A DNA stretch of 64,000 nt from Polaromonas sp. P2-4 (GTDB taxonomy: Bacteria; Pseudomonadota; Gammaproteobacteria; Burkholderiales; Burkholderiaceae_C): positions 3,526,001 through 3,590,000 of the forward strand of contig CP087965.1 in the NCBI GenBank assembly GCA_024703855.1, given 5' to 3'. Each line of letters begins with the position of its first letter. Within the stretch, counting starts at the first letter, position 1. Below, piece by piece: positions 1 to 9,378 of this stretch. The notes below the pieces were generated by a model that saw only the letters and a list, made by a program, of their open reading frames with translations, did not search any database and was not told the origin of the DNA. Made by a program: the position numbers and the translations under genes.

Positions 1-956
1 CGCGTCAGCAAATGCTCGGCACCGTAAATCTCGGGGGTTTCGCTCAGGATGGCTGAGCCGCCGTGCGCCACCAGCAGATCCACCGCCGCGCCCAGCGCCG
101 GGTTGGCACTGATGCCCGAGTAGCCGTCGGAGCCGCCGCATTGCAGGCCGATGGTGATGTGCGACGCACTGCAGGGCTCGCGTTTGACGGCGTTGGCCTG
201 GGGCAGCATCTCCTTGATCAGGGCAATGCCTTTGGCGACGGTTTTGGCCGTGCCGCCAGTGTCCTGAATGCTGAACACGCGCAGCGTTTCACCCTCACGC
301 AGGCTGCCGTGGGCCAGCCACGCATTGATCTGGTTGGACTCGCAGCCCAGCCCCACCACCAGCACGCCGGCAAAGTTGGGATGGGTGGCGTAGCCGGTCA
401 GTGTGCGCTGCAAAATCTGCAGTCCCAGGCCATCTGAGTCCATGCCGCAACCGGTGCCGTGGGTGAGTGCGACCACGCCGTCCACGTTGGGGAAGTCCTG
501 AAGGGCCGCGGGGTTGTTTTGCCTGGAAAAATGATCGGCAATGGCGCGCGATGCCGTGGCCGAGCAATTGACGCTCGACAAAATGCCAATGTAGTTGCGC
601 GTGGCAACGCGGCCGTCGGCGCGTTTGATGCCCATGAAGGTGGCTTCACGGCGGGGAGGCTCGGGTTTGACGTCGGCACCGAAGGCGTAGTCACGCTCGA
701 AGTCGCCTTTATTGGGACCCATGTCCAGGTTGTGCGTGTGAATATGCTCGCCGGCGGCAATCGGTTTGCTGGCAAAACCGATGACCTGGTTGTAGCGCCG
801 CACCGGCTCGCCCGGCGCGATGGCGTGGGTCGCAATTTTGTGGCCGGCCGGGATCAGGCCCTTGACCGGGATTCCTTCGACGCTGGTACCGCTGAGCAGT
901 TGCTGGCGGGCGATCAGGACGTCATCAGCAGGGTGAAGGCGAATGAATGGAGTCAT
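1..956 (-). CDS. UxaA-family sugar-acid dehydratase, partial (3' end outside window)
   Basis: Cytoplasmic hydro-lyase of the altronate/galactarate dehydratase (UxaA/GarD) family, which converts a sugar acid to a 2-keto-3-deoxy acid. The frame opens at ATG 956 and stays open to the left edge, giving about 318 N-terminal residues. Residues 1 to about 95 are a SAF-type domain (IRLHPADDVL, VKGLIPAGHKIA). After the linker motif ADGRVATRNYIGI comes the catalytic part with VNCSATASRA, LTHGTGCGM, VVGLGCESNQ and LQCGGSDGYSG, which carry the conserved cysteines. No frame break is seen. It lies 24 bp below dctM as the last visible gene of a leftward unit. Substrate is not decidable from sequence; galactarate, altronate, L-fuconate or L-galactonate are all possible. 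Family assignment is firm. Confidence 0.9.
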   Translation of the reverse strand, partial: MTPFIRLHPADDVLIARQQLLSGTSVEGIPVKGLIPAGHKIATHAIAPGEPVRRYNQVIGFASKPIAAGEHIHTHNLDMGPNKGDFERDYAFGADVKPEPPRREATFMGIKRADGRVATRNYIGILSSVNCSATASRAIADHFSRQNNPAALQDFPNVDGVVALTHGTGCGMDSDGLGLQILQRTLTGYATHPNFAGVLVVGLGCESNQINAWLAHGSLREGETLRVFSIQDTGGTAKTVAKGIALIKEMLPQANAVKREPCSASHITIGLQCGGSDGYSGISANPALGAAVDLLVAHGGSAILSETPEIYGAEHLLT

Positions 957-980
957 CGTGTTTCTCGTCAATAAAACAGG

Positions 981-2375
981 TCAATAAAACATTTTAGGAA
1001 GCCACAGCACCAGCTTGGGGAAGTAGGTGATGACTATCAGGCTACCCAGCAGCGGAAACAGCCAGGGCAGGATGGCCATGGTGGTGCGCTCGACCGAGAG
1101 CTTGGCCACGCGGGCCAGTACAAACAGCACCATGCCCATGGGCGGGTGCAACAGGCCAATCATCAGGTTGAGCACCATCACCAGCCCGAAGTGGACCGGG
1201 TCGACGCCCAACTGCACCGCGATCGGCACCAGAATTGGCACCAGAATTGTGATGGCTGCGGTCGGCTCCAGAAAGCAGCCCACAAACAGCATCAGCACAT
1301 TGGCCAGCAGCAAGAAGACCCAGGCTTCCTTGGTGAAGTCGAGCACCCATTTCGCGATGTCGGTGGTCACGCCGGTGGCCGTGAGCATCCAGCCGAAAAT
1401 GGACGCCGCGGCCACGATGAACAGCACGGTGGAAGTCGTCTCCACCGTATCGAGGCAGACCTTGACAAAACTCTTGAAGGTCAGCGTGCCGTACCAGGCA
1501 AAACCGAGGATCAGCGACCAAACGCAGGCGGCAATCGCGCCTTCGGTGGGCGTGAAGATGCCGGTGGTCATGCCGCCGATCAGCAGCACGGGCGTCATGA
1601 TGGGCAGCACGGCCTGGAACTTGAAAGCCTTGTCGGCTGCGAACAGCGCCACCAGCGCGGCGGCCACGGTCACTTGCGGCGGGAAGCCCAGCTTGCCAAT
1701 CAGCAGCCACAGCAGCAGCGGCCAGCCGATCACCACGGCGGTTTCGACCAGCGCCTTGTTCAGGCGGCTCCAGTCGAACTTGACGTCGGCGCCCCAGCCG
1801 TTCTTATGGGCGAAGTAAGCCACCGTCAGCATCATCAGGATGGCCATCATGACGCCCGGCAGAATGCCCGCCAGAAACAGCGCGCCGACGCTGACGTTGG
1901 CCATCATGCCGTAGATCACGAAGGGCAAACTCGGCGGGATGATGGGGCCCAGCGTGGCCGAGGCCGCCGTCACACCGACGGCAAATTCGGTGCTGTAGCC
2001 GTGGTCTTTCATCGCCTTGATCTCGATGGTGCCGAGTCCGGCCGCGTCGGCAATGGCGGTGCCGCTCATGCCGGCAAACACCACCGAGCCCACGACATTG
2101 ACATGGCCCAGCCCGCCCTTCATCCAGCCGACCAGCGCCAGCGCGTAGTTGTAGATGCGGTTGGTGATGCCGGCGTTGTTCATCAGGTTGCCCGCCAGGA
2201 TGAAGAAGGGCACGGCCAGCAAGGGAAAACTGTCAATGCCGCTGACCATGCGGTGAATCACGACGAAGGGCGGCGAGCTCTGGGTAAACAGGATGTAGAT
2301 GAGCGAAGCCCCGGCCATGGCCATGGCCACCGGTAGACCGCCGCTCATCAGGAACAGGAAAGCAACCTTCAACAT
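981..2375 (-). CDS. dctM: TRAP transporter large permease (DctM family)
   Basis: Membrane subunit of a tripartite ATP-independent periplasmic transporter, using the sodium or proton gradient to import an organic acid. The 464 residues are one uninterrupted frame of the usual DctM length, with about a dozen hydrophobic helices. The family-typical NAGITNRIY, GHVNVVGSVVFAGMSGTAIAD and GPIIPPSLPFVIYG segments are clear. ATG 2375 follows directly on the stop of the small permease (2376), so the two are translationally coupled. With DctP, DctQ and a sugar-acid dehydratase on the same strand, the likely cargo is a sugar acid; that is inference from context. Confidence 0.95.
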   Translation of the reverse strand: MLKVAFLFLMSGGLPVAMAMAGASLIYILFTQSSPPFVVIHRMVSGIDSFPLLAVPFFILAGNLMNNAGITNRIYNYALALVGWMKGGLGHVNVVGSVVFAGMSGTAIADAAGLGTIEIKAMKDHGYSTEFAVGVTAASATLGPIIPPSLPFVIYGMMANVSVGALFLAGILPGVMMAILMMLTVAYFAHKNGWGADVKFDWSRLNKALVETAVVIGWPLLLWLLIGKLGFPPQVTVAAALVALFAADKAFKFQAVLPIMTPVLLIGGMTTGIFTPTEGAIAACVWSLILGFAWYGTLTFKSFVKVCLDTVETTSTVLFIVAAASIFGWMLTATGVTTDIAKWVLDFTKEAWVFLLLANVLMLFVGCFLEPTAAITILVPILVPIAVQLGVDPVHFGLVMVLNLMIGLLHPPMGMVLFVLARVAKLSVERTTMAILPWLFPLLGSLIVITYFPKLVLWLPKMFY

Positions 2376-2950
2376 TTAACGGTCCTCCATCGTGGATTCA
2401 GGGCGCTCCAGCACGCTGTAGCCGCGCTTGAGGTGCACACGCATGACCCAGACCGAGCGCACGCTCATGGCCGCAAAGCCGATCAGGCAGACGCCATACA
2501 CCAGGTTCATGGGCAAATCGACAATCGTCATCTTGTAGTTCCCCATCTTGTTCATCATTTGCCAGGTCAATACGACCGCAGTGACCAGGAAGACGATACG
2601 CAGCACATCGGTGAGCAGGGCCATGGCCCGCCCCAGCCAGGGCGGCATGAAGCGGTAAAAAAGTCGACCTGGATGTGGTTGTTCTTGGCCACGCCAATGG
2701 CGGCGCCCACGAACACGGTGGCGATCAGCAGGTAGCGAGCGATCTCTTCGGTCCAGGCTGCCGAGTCGTTCATCACATAGCGTGTGAAGAACTGGTAGAA
2801 AACCGTCAGCCCCAGTGCCCAGAAAAACAAAAGGGCTGCCCAGGCCTCGGCGGGTGTGCCAGACAAGTCGACCGCCTCGTCAGTGGCATGGAACTCGCCG
2901 TCGTCGCCCATGACCTTGGGCAGGGCGTCAATATCAGGAATGAGAATCAT
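2376..2950 (-). CDS. dctQ: TRAP transporter small permease (DctQ family), frame broken
   Basis: Small membrane subunit of the TRAP transporter, bridging the large permease. The N-terminal part (ATG 2950) has a long soluble lead-in and two helices including FYQFFTRYVMNDSAAWTEE, the conserved DctQ loop. The C-terminal part continues in another frame from MPPWLGRAMALL to the stop at 2376 with the last two helices. The frames meet at the A-run near 2657-2662: adding one A/T restores VDFFYRFMPPW, the expected junction. A sequencing deletion is the simplest reading. Total about 191 residues, usual for the family. It lies between dctP and dctM. Confidence 0.88.
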
Positions 2951-3039
2951 GGTGGTCCGTGTTCGTGGAAAAACCCTCCTTGTGAGGGGAGGGTTGGGGG
3001 AGCGTTAAACCCAGCCGACAGCTATCGGGCAGGCAAAAC

Positions 3040-4024
3040 TTACTTGATCGCCTGGATGCGGTCCCAATCCTTTTGTCGTAGCCCATCGAGGCCATGTCCA
3101 CGGCTTTCACGATGCGATCCGTGGAACTCGTCTTTGTTGACCGTGACCAGGTTGAGGCCCTTTTTCTTGAACTCGTCGACCAGCTCGCCTTCGCGTTTCT
3201 TGATGTCGGCCGTGGCGCTGGCCGCCGCTTCCTGCATCACGTCGGTGAAGATTTTCTTGTCCGCATCGCTGAGTTTGGTCCAGACGTGAGGGCCGACTTG
3301 CGTGACCAGTGAGTCCAGGATGTGGCCGGTCAGGATGATGTTCTTTTGAACTTCATAAAACTTCTTGGCTTCGATGGTGGGCAGCGGGTTTTCCTGCGCA
3401 TCGACCGTGCCGTTTTGCAGGGCCAGGTAGACCTCGGCAAAAGCGATCGGCGTCGGGTTGGCGCCACAGGCGCGGCAGCGCCATGTAGGCGGGCACGTCG
3501 GGCACCCGCATCTTCAGGCCTTTCATTTCGTCGCAGGTCTTGAAGGGCTTGTTGCTGGTGGAGTGGCGTGCGCCGTAGTAGGTGACGGCGACGGTCTGGA
3601 CGCCGGTTTTCTGTTTGTAGCCGTCCGCCAGTTCCTTGAAGACGTCGCTCTTCGAATATTTGAGCAGGTGCTCGGGGTCACGGAAGGTGTAAGGGTAGTA
3701 ACCCACGCCGATGCGCGGAAAACTGCGGGCGGCGAACGACGCACCCGAGATGATGATGTCGACCGTGCCGAGCTGCAGGCCCTGGTTGATGTCGCTTTCC
3801 TTGCCCAGGGTGGAGGACGGGAAGACCTGGATCTCGTAGCGGCCACTGGTACGTTTCTTGATTTCGTCAGCCGCCCAGACCGACCACTTGTGGTAGGCCT
3901 CCGACGTTTCATAGACATGTGCCCATTTCAGTTTGGTCTGGGCCTGGGCCATGCCGGATACGCCCATGAGGCCCGCCAAAATTGCGCAGGAAGCTATTGT
4001 TTTTATAGCAAATCGTTTTGTCAT
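3040..4024 (-). CDS. dctP: TRAP transporter solute-binding protein (DctP family), frame broken
   Basis: Periplasmic receptor delivering substrate to DctQM. Start chosen at ATG 4024, directly before a signal peptide (MTKRFAIKTIAS, hydrophobic core, cleavage after MAQAQ); the longer upstream extension in frame is not signal-like. Mature motifs include KWAHVYETSEAYHKW, FPSSTLGKESD and LGTVDIIISGASF, typical of DctP. Frame changes occur near 3470 (after YMALPR), near 3127, and near 3070, where one A is missing from an A-run. Restoring them gives about 328 residues ending DRIQAIK. A short hairpin repeat (3992-4010) lies inside the signal-peptide coding region. GntR lies 46 bp upstream. Confidence 0.88.
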
Positions 4025-4070
4025 GATGTCTCCTCGGTTAAAAGAAAAGTGGAATTTCTGGACGCTGGGA

Positions 4071-4781
4071 TCAGATAGTCTTCGCGCGGCGCCAGCTCGC
4101 GCTGAATCGGGCGTGGGATTTGTCCATGTGGGCATGCATCGTGGCGCGGGCAGCGGGGCCGTCATGCGCGCAGATGGCTTCAAAAATCGCTTCGTGCTCG
4201 TCGATCGTGGATTGCCACGATTTCATGGTCTCGAAATAGCCACCCAGGCGCGTGAACAGCGGGCCGCGGCGCGAATCCCAGAAACTCTGAACGGTTTCGA
4301 TCAGCACCACGTTGCCGCAGGCCTCAACAATCGCGGTGTGAAACGCCCGGTCCCCTTCCAGCGGCAGCACGCCCTGGCCGGCATCGCTTTTCATCGCGTC
4401 TATGGCTTTGCGCATGGCGTCAATGTCTTTGCGTTTGGCCTGGACGGCGGCCATGGAGGCAATTTCACCTTCCACCACACGGCGTGCACGGATGAGTTCC
4501 AGCGGCCCCCATTCGGTAGGCGCTAGCTGCGGGGTCTTGGCCCGGTTCGACCGGTCCAGCACGTAGACGCCGGAGCCGGTGCGAACTTCGACCCAGCCTT
4601 CCACTTCCATCGCAATCAGGGCTTCGCGCACGGAAGGGCGGCTCACGCCCAGTTGTTTGGCCAGGTCGCGCTCGGCCGGCAGGCGTGTGCCCACCGCAAA
4701 CTCGCCCTTGCTGATCAGCGAGCGCAATTGCTCGGCAATCTGGCGGTACAGGCGTTTCGGTTCGACGGTTTGCAGTGGCAT
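4071..4781 (-). CDS. GntR-family transcriptional regulator, FadR/FCD subfamily
   Basis: Probable local repressor of the sugar-acid genes. Of 236 residues, about 8-75 form a winged helix-turn-helix (LYRQIAEQLRSLISKGEF, LPAERDLAKQLGVSRPSVRE, VRTGSGVYV). The rest is an FCD ligand-binding domain with conserved acidic and histidine positions (ELIRARRVVEGEIA, DRAFHTAIVEACGN, DEHEAIFEAI). FCD proteins typically bind the pathway's own sugar acid or an intermediate. It is divergent from the enolase-superfamily gene and heads the TRAP transporter strand. The 147-bp gap holds an inverted repeat suited to its binding. Confidence 0.93.
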   Translation of the reverse strand: MPLQTVEPKRLYRQIAEQLRSLISKGEFAVGTRLPAERDLAKQLGVSRPSVREALIAMEVEGWVEVRTGSGVYVLDRSNRAKTPQLAPTEWGPLELIRARRVVEGEIASMAAVQAKRKDIDAMRKAIDAMKSDAGQGVLPLEGDRAFHTAIVEACGNVVLIETVQSFWDSRRGPLFTRLGGYFETMKSWQSTIDEHEAIFEAICAHDGPAARATMHAHMDKSHARFSASWRRAKTI

Positions 4782-4814
4782 GCGGAGCGCTTTGGGGTAT
4801 TAAGGGTTAGCCAG

Positions 4815-4839
4815 AATTGGACAAGTGGTAAGGCCAATT
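4815..4839. promoter_or_regulatory. Inverted repeat in divergent GntR/dehydratase promoter region
   Basis: AATTGG (4815-4820) and CCAATT (4834-4839) are a perfect 6-bp inverted repeat separated by 13 bp, between the divergent starts at 4781 and 4929. Position and symmetry fit an operator for the adjacent FCD regulator. Binding is inferred only. Confidence 0.45.
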
Positions 4840-4928
4840 GATAATCCCATGAATCAATCAACCGGGCATCCGGCTAAACCCTGTAATACCGCTAATACCT
4901 CCAACCCTGCTAACACCCTCCTACCCCC

Positions 4929-6057
4929 ATGAAACCGCCAATCACCATTGAGTCAATACGTCTGCGGCAGGTCAATTTGCCGCCCAAGGTCGTGTGCACG
5001 GACGCCATCCAGTCCTTTGTGACGCAGGAGACCTTGCTGCTGACCGTGCGCTGCAGCGATGGCGTGGAGGGCACTGGTTATGCGTACACGATTGGCACCG
5101 GCGGCTCATCGGTCATGGCCTTGTTGCATGACCATCTGGCGCCGCGCCTGCTGGGCCGCAACCCGCTGCATCTTGAGGCGATCTGGAAAGACCTGTTTTT
5201 CCACACCCATGCCACGGCTGTCGGGGCGATCACCAGCCTGGCGCTGGCCTGCGTGGACACCGCGCTGTGGGACTGGCGCGCGCAGCCAGAACCTGCCTTT
5301 GTGGCAATTGCTGGGCGGTGCGCAATCGCGGGTGCCGGTTTACACCACCGAAGGCGGCTGGCTGCATTTAAGTACGGAGGAGCTGGTGGCGCAAACGCTG
5401 GCAGCCAAGGAGCAGGGTTTCCGGGGCGCGAAGATCAAGGTCGGCAGGCCGCATGTGAGTGAAGACGTGGCGCGTCTTTCGGCAGTACGCGCTGCGGTGG
5501 GGGCGAATTTCGACATCATGACCGATGCGAATCAGGGCTTCAATCGCCCGGAAGCGCTGCGCCGTGCAGCAGCATTTGAATCGCTGGACCTGGCCTGGCT
5601 GGAAGAGCCCCTGCCCGCCGAAGATGTGTCGGGTCACCGGCAGCTGCGCAACCACACGGCCATTCCCGTGGCGGTGGGGGAGTCGATGTACCACCTCAAC
5701 CAGTTCCGCGAATACCTGGAGCAGGGCGCGTGCAGCATCGTCCAGCCCGACGTGGCACGCATTGGTGGCATCACGCCCTGGATCAAGGTGGCCCATCTGG
5801 CCGAGAGCTTTGATGTGCCGGTTTGTCCGCACTTCCTGATGGAACTGCATGTGAGCCTGTGCGCGGGCGTGCCCAACGCCACCTGGGTCGAATACATACC
5901 GCAACTCGACGACATCACGACCAGCCGCATCCGGGTCGAGGGCGGCTACGCCTTCCCGCCGGATACGCCGGGTTTGGGCATTGAATGGGATTGGCCCGTG
6001 ATTGCAAAGCGGCAAATTGCCGATGTGACCATCCAACAAACCAAGCAAACCACGTAA
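4929..6057 (+). CDS. Enolase-superfamily sugar-acid dehydratase (mandelate racemase/muconate lactonizing type), frame broken
   Basis: Predicted Mg-dependent acid-sugar dehydratase. N-terminal capping domain about residues 1-125; the barrel carries the expected ligands and bases: GAKIKVGRP (K-x-K base), MTDANQGF, WLEEPLP and AVGESMY (three metal carboxylates), QPDVARIGG and a PHFLMELH histidine. One frame change near 5281, in a GCGCGC run, splits the gene; restoring it gives DWRARSQNLPLWQLLGG and about 375 residues, family-typical. It starts the rightward unit with two SDRs and an FAH hydrolase, so a fuconate/rhamnonate/galactonate-like substrate is plausible. L-talarate/galactarate dehydratase is an alternative. 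Confidence 0.9.
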
Positions 6058-6071
6058 ACCAAGGAAAAGAC

Positions 6072-6815
6072 ATGAGACTTCAAGGAAAAACCGCACTGGT
6101 CACGGCGGCCGGGCAGGGCATCGGCAAAGCCAGCGCGCTGGCCATGGCGGCGGAGGGTGCCCAGGTCTGGGCCACCGACGTCAATGAAACGCTGCTGGCC
6201 AGCTACGCCGGTGTGCCCAATATCCAGACCGCGGCGCTCGATGTGCTCGACAAGGCCGCCATCCAGAAACTGATGGCTGGCTTGCCGGCGCTCAATATTC
6301 TGTTTAACTGCGCGGGGTTTGTGCATGCCGGCTCGGTCTTGCAGGCCACCGATGAGGAATGGGACTTTGCCTTCAACCTCAATGTGCGCTCGCAGTTCTG
6401 GACCATCCAGGCGGCCTTGCCCAAGATGCTGGCAAACAATGGCGGGAAGGGCGGCGGCAGCATCATCAACATGGCCAGCGTCTGCGGGTTCAAGGGGTTG
6501 CCCAACCGTTTCCTCTACGGCGCCTCCAAGGCGGCGGTGACCGGCCTGACCAAAAGTGTGGCCGCCGACTATGTGATGCAGGGTGTGCGCTGCAATGCCA
6601 TTTGCCCCGGCACGGTTGACACCCCCTCGCTGCAGGAGCGCATCAATGTGTTTGAAGACCCGGCCGAAGCGCGGAAAAATTTCGTGGCACGCCAACCCAT
6701 GGGACGGCTCGCGCAGGCCCACGAAATTGCGCCGCTGGTGGTGTTTCTGGCCAGCGACGAATCGGCCTTTGTCACCGGCCAGGCCTATGCCATCGACGGC
6801 GGCATGACCATATGA
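6072..6815 (+). CDS. SDR dehydrogenase, 2-keto-3-deoxy-sugar-acid (L-fuconate) dehydrogenase-like
   Basis: Short-chain NAD(P)-dependent dehydrogenase of 247 residues. Start at 6072 has AAGGAAAAG just upstream; longer in-frame ORF sequence overlaps the previous gene. TAAGQGIGKASA is the nucleotide-binding glycine motif, FNCAG the NNAG-like motif, and S (NMASVCG) with Y and K (YGASK) form the active site. The C-terminal CPGTVDTPSLQERI stretch recalls DHRS6/BDH2-type proteins, some of which oxidise 2-keto-3-deoxy-L-fuconate. Followed by a diketo-acid hydrolase, that step fits well. Overlaps the next SDR by 4 bp (ATGA). Confidence 0.88.
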   Translation: MRLQGKTALVTAAGQGIGKASALAMAAEGAQVWATDVNETLLASYAGVPNIQTAALDVLDKAAIQKLMAGLPALNILFNCAGFVHAGSVLQATDEEWDFAFNLNVRSQFWTIQAALPKMLANNGGKGGGSIINMASVCGFKGLPNRFLYGASKAAVTGLTKSVAADYVMQGVRCNAICPGTVDTPSLQERINVFEDPAEARKNFVARQPMGRLAQAHEIAPLVVFLASDESAFVTGQAYAIDGGMTI

Positions 6816-7558
6816 ACCAGCTCGATCTGGCCGGCCGCCATGCGGTGATTACCGGCGGTGCCACGGGTCTGGGCTTCGCCATTGCCCGGCGCCTGCTGGT
6901 CTCGGGCGCCACGGTCACGCTGTGGGATCTGGACCGCCAGGCGCTGAGGCGTGCGGCCGGCGAGCTCGGCGCAGGGGTGCAGACAGTGGCGGTCGATGTG
7001 TGTGAACACGCTGACGTGGTCCGCGCTGTGCAGCAAACCGTGGTCCATGCGCCCGTGATCGATGTGCTGGTCAACTGTGCCGGCATCACCGGCCCCAATG
7101 TCAAGCTCTGGGACTACCCGCCCGAGCAGTGGCAGCGGGTCATGCAGGTCAACCTCACCGGCCTGTTTTTCTGCTGCCGCGAAGTCGTGCCGCTGATGCG
7201 CGAGCGCAACTATGGCCGCATTGTCAACATCGCCTCGGTGGCGGGAAAAGAAGGCAACCCGAACGCCAGTGCCTACAGCGCCAGCAAGGCAGCCGTGATT
7301 GCGCTGACCAAGTCGCTGGGCAAAGAACTCGCAGATACTGGCGTGCTCGTTAATTGTGTGACGCCTGCCGCGGTGAAAACCGCGATTTTTGAGCAGATGA
7401 CGCCCGAACATATTGCCTTCATGCTGTCGAAAATTCCGATGGGCCGCTTCGGCACGCCCGAAGAGGTTGCCGCGATGGTGGGTTGGCTGTGTACCGAAGA
7501 ATGCTCTTTTACGACCGGCGCCGTGTTCGACCTGTCGGGCGGACGTTCGACTTATTGA
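6812..7558 (+). CDS. SDR oxidoreductase (sugar/polyol or 3-oxoacyl reductase-like)
   Basis: 248-residue short-chain dehydrogenase, start coupled to the previous stop by ATGA. Motifs: TGGATGLGFAIA (cofactor loop), NCAGITG, NIASVAG serine and YSASK tyrosine/lysine; C-terminus GRFGTPEEVAAMVGWL and TGAVFDLSGG. The acidic residue after beta-2 (LWDLDRQ) suggests NAD preference. In this operon it could oxidise the free sugar to a lactone or reduce an intermediate. Exact reaction is not shown by the sequence. Confidence 0.85.
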   Translation: MNQLDLAGRHAVITGGATGLGFAIARRLLVSGATVTLWDLDRQALRRAAGELGAGVQTVAVDVCEHADVVRAVQQTVVHAPVIDVLVNCAGITGPNVKLWDYPPEQWQRVMQVNLTGLFFCCREVVPLMRERNYGRIVNIASVAGKEGNPNASAYSASKAAVIALTKSLGKELADTGVLVNCVTPAAVKTAIFEQMTPEHIAFMLSKIPMGRFGTPEEVAAMVGWLCTEECSFTTGAVFDLSGGRSTY

Positions 7559-7593
<35 letters not shown>

Positions 7594-7621
7594 TGACTTT
7601 GATTTAACCAAGAGGAAAAAA

Positions 7622-8469
7622 ATGAAACTCGTTCGTTATGGCAACCCGGGCAAAGAAAAACCCGGACTCATTGATGCAGACGGCAAGCTGCGCGACTTGA
7701 GCGCCGTCATCAAAGACATCGGCCCCGATCAGCTCGGCGATGCGGCGCTGGCCAAGCTGCGCAAACTGAAGACCGACAAACTGCCGCTGGTCAAAGGTTC
7801 GCCGCGCATGGGCAGCCCGGTCAGCGGCGTCGGCAAGTTCATTGCCATCGGCCTGAACTACGCCGACCATGCGGCCGAGTCGGGACTGCCGATTCCGAAA
7901 GAGCCGATTGTGTTCATGAAAGCCACCACCTGCATCCAGGGGCCTAACGACCCGGTGATGCTGCCCAAGGGCTCGGTCAAAACCGACTGGGAAGTCGAGC
8001 TGGGCGTGGTCATTGGCACCCGCGCACGCTACGTGTCGCAAAAAGAAGCGCTCAATTTTGTGGCCGGCTACTGCACCATCAATGACGTCAGTGAGCGCGA
8101 GTACCAGATCGAGCGCGGCGGCACCTGGGACAAGGGCAAGGGTTGCGACACCTTCGGCCCGATCGGCCCCTGGCTGGTGACACGCGACGAAGTGCCGAAC
8201 CCGCAAAAACTTGCTATGTGGCTGGAGGTGAATGGCAAGCGCGTGCAAAACGGCAGTACCAAAACCATGATCTTCAGCGTCGCCAAAATCGTCAGCTATG
8301 TCAGCCAGTTCATGACGCTGGAGCCCGGCGATGTCATCACCACCGGCACGCCTCCCGGCGTGGGCATGGGCATGAAGCCGCCGGTGTACCTGAAAAAGGC
8401 GACCAGATGACCCTGGGTATTGAAGGCCTGGGCGAGCAGCGGCAGGTGGTCGTCCCCTTCAAGCTGTAG
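7622..8469 (+). CDS. Fumarylacetoacetate hydrolase-family protein, 2,4-diketo-3-deoxy-sugar-acid hydrolase-like; frame broken at 3' end
   Basis: Predicted Mg-dependent hydrolase splitting a 2,4-diketo acid into pyruvate plus a hydroxy acid. The first 70 residues are the small N-terminal domain; from GKFIAIGLNYADHAAE the FAH fold follows with KATTCIQGPNDPV, DWEVELGVVIG (metal carboxylates), YCTINDVSERE and ITTGTPPGVGMG. The nominal stop at 8410 comes from a missing G near 8398; adding it gives LKKGDQMTLGIEGLGEQ and the expected end VVPFKL at 8469 (about 282 residues). Last gene of the sugar-acid unit; the pathway end products would be pyruvate and lactate or glycolate, by analogy with the L-fuconate route. 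Confidence 0.9.
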
Positions 8470-8561
8470 ATCCCCCGGCAGTCGCGAGAAATCCTAGGGT
8501 TTACCCGTGACTGCCTTAGACCTCGGCCCCTATAAATCAGGGTTTTATTTCATCGGGGGAC

Positions 8562-8605
8562 TTGACGCGGCTGAATTTGCTGCAAAATAGAACGACCGTT
8601 CGTTT
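8562..8605 (+). promoter_or_regulatory. Candidate promoter and TetR-type operator upstream of the fatty-acid block
   Basis: TTGACG (8562-8567) followed after 16-17 bp by an AAAATA/AAATAG hexamer can serve as -35/-10. Just downstream AACGACCGTTCGTT (8591-8604) is an imperfect palindrome of the ACGA...TCGT kind used by many TetR-family regulators. It sits 18 bp ahead of the TetR start. Confidence 0.45.
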
Positions 8606-8622
8606 TATTTTGTACCAACACC

Positions 8623-9362
8623 ATGTCCGTCACTGAACTCCCTGTCAAAACCGGCCGCGCTTCGTCTGCGGGTGGGGCTGGGCCTAAAAGCCAGCAAAAG
8701 GTCAGCAGACCAAGGCTGCCATTGTGGACGCGGCTTTGGGCCTGGCCACGCAGATTGGCCTGGAAGGGCTGAGCATAGGCGCTTTGGCCGAAGTCATGCG
8801 CATGAGCAAGTCGGGCGTGTTTGCCCATTTTGGCTCGCGCGAGGAATTGCAGATTTCGGTGATCCGCGAATACCACGCCAGGTTCGAGGAAGAAGTGTTC
8901 TTCCCGGCGCTGCAACAGCCCCGCGGCTTGCCGCGCCTGCGAGCCCTCTTTAATAACTGGATGAACCGCACCTCGATCGAAATCGATTCGGGTTGCCTCT
9001 ACATCAGCGGTGCCGTCGAGTTTGACGACAGGCCCGGCCCGGTGCGCGATGCGCTGGCGGGCTCGGTGCGTACCTGGCTGGCAGCGATGTACCGCGCCGT
9101 GGTGCAGGCCAAGGAAGCCGGCCACTTGCGGCCTGACGCCGACGAACACCAGATGGCTTTCGAGATCCATGGCCTCATTTTGGCGCTGCATTACGAAGCG
9201 CGTTTTCTGAAAACACCCGGTTCCATAGACCGGTCCAACACGGGTTTTGCCAACATCCTGGCGCGCTACGGCAATGATGGCGCGCCTGCATCGGCAGAGC
9301 CAAAAAATCCCGCTTCGCCGAAGAAAGTTGCGGCAAAAGCATCCCCCTCCAAACCGGTTTAA
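8623..9362 (+). CDS. TetR/AcrR-family regulator of fatty-acid catabolism block, frame broken
   Basis: DNA-binding repressor likely sensing acyl-CoAs. Start ATG 8623; a lost A in the A-run near 8697 shifts frame, and adding it gives QQKGQQTKAAIVDAALGL. HTH: IVDAALGLATQIGLEG and MRMSKSGVFAHFGSREEL at about residues 35-80. The C-terminal ligand domain resembles the TetR_C family seen beside acyl-CoA dehydrogenases, and the tail is rich in K, P and A. About 246 residues. It precedes acyl-CoA dehydrogenase by 16 bp, so it is probably autoregulated and co-transcribed with the beta-oxidation genes. Confidence 0.88.
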
Positions 9363-9378
9363 AGCCAAAGGACCCACC

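Noticed and set aside
1146..2336. 396-codon plus-strand frame opposite dctM
   Set aside because: Composition is H/Q/R-rich low complexity typical of antisense frames of membrane protein genes; dctM is unbroken on the other strand.
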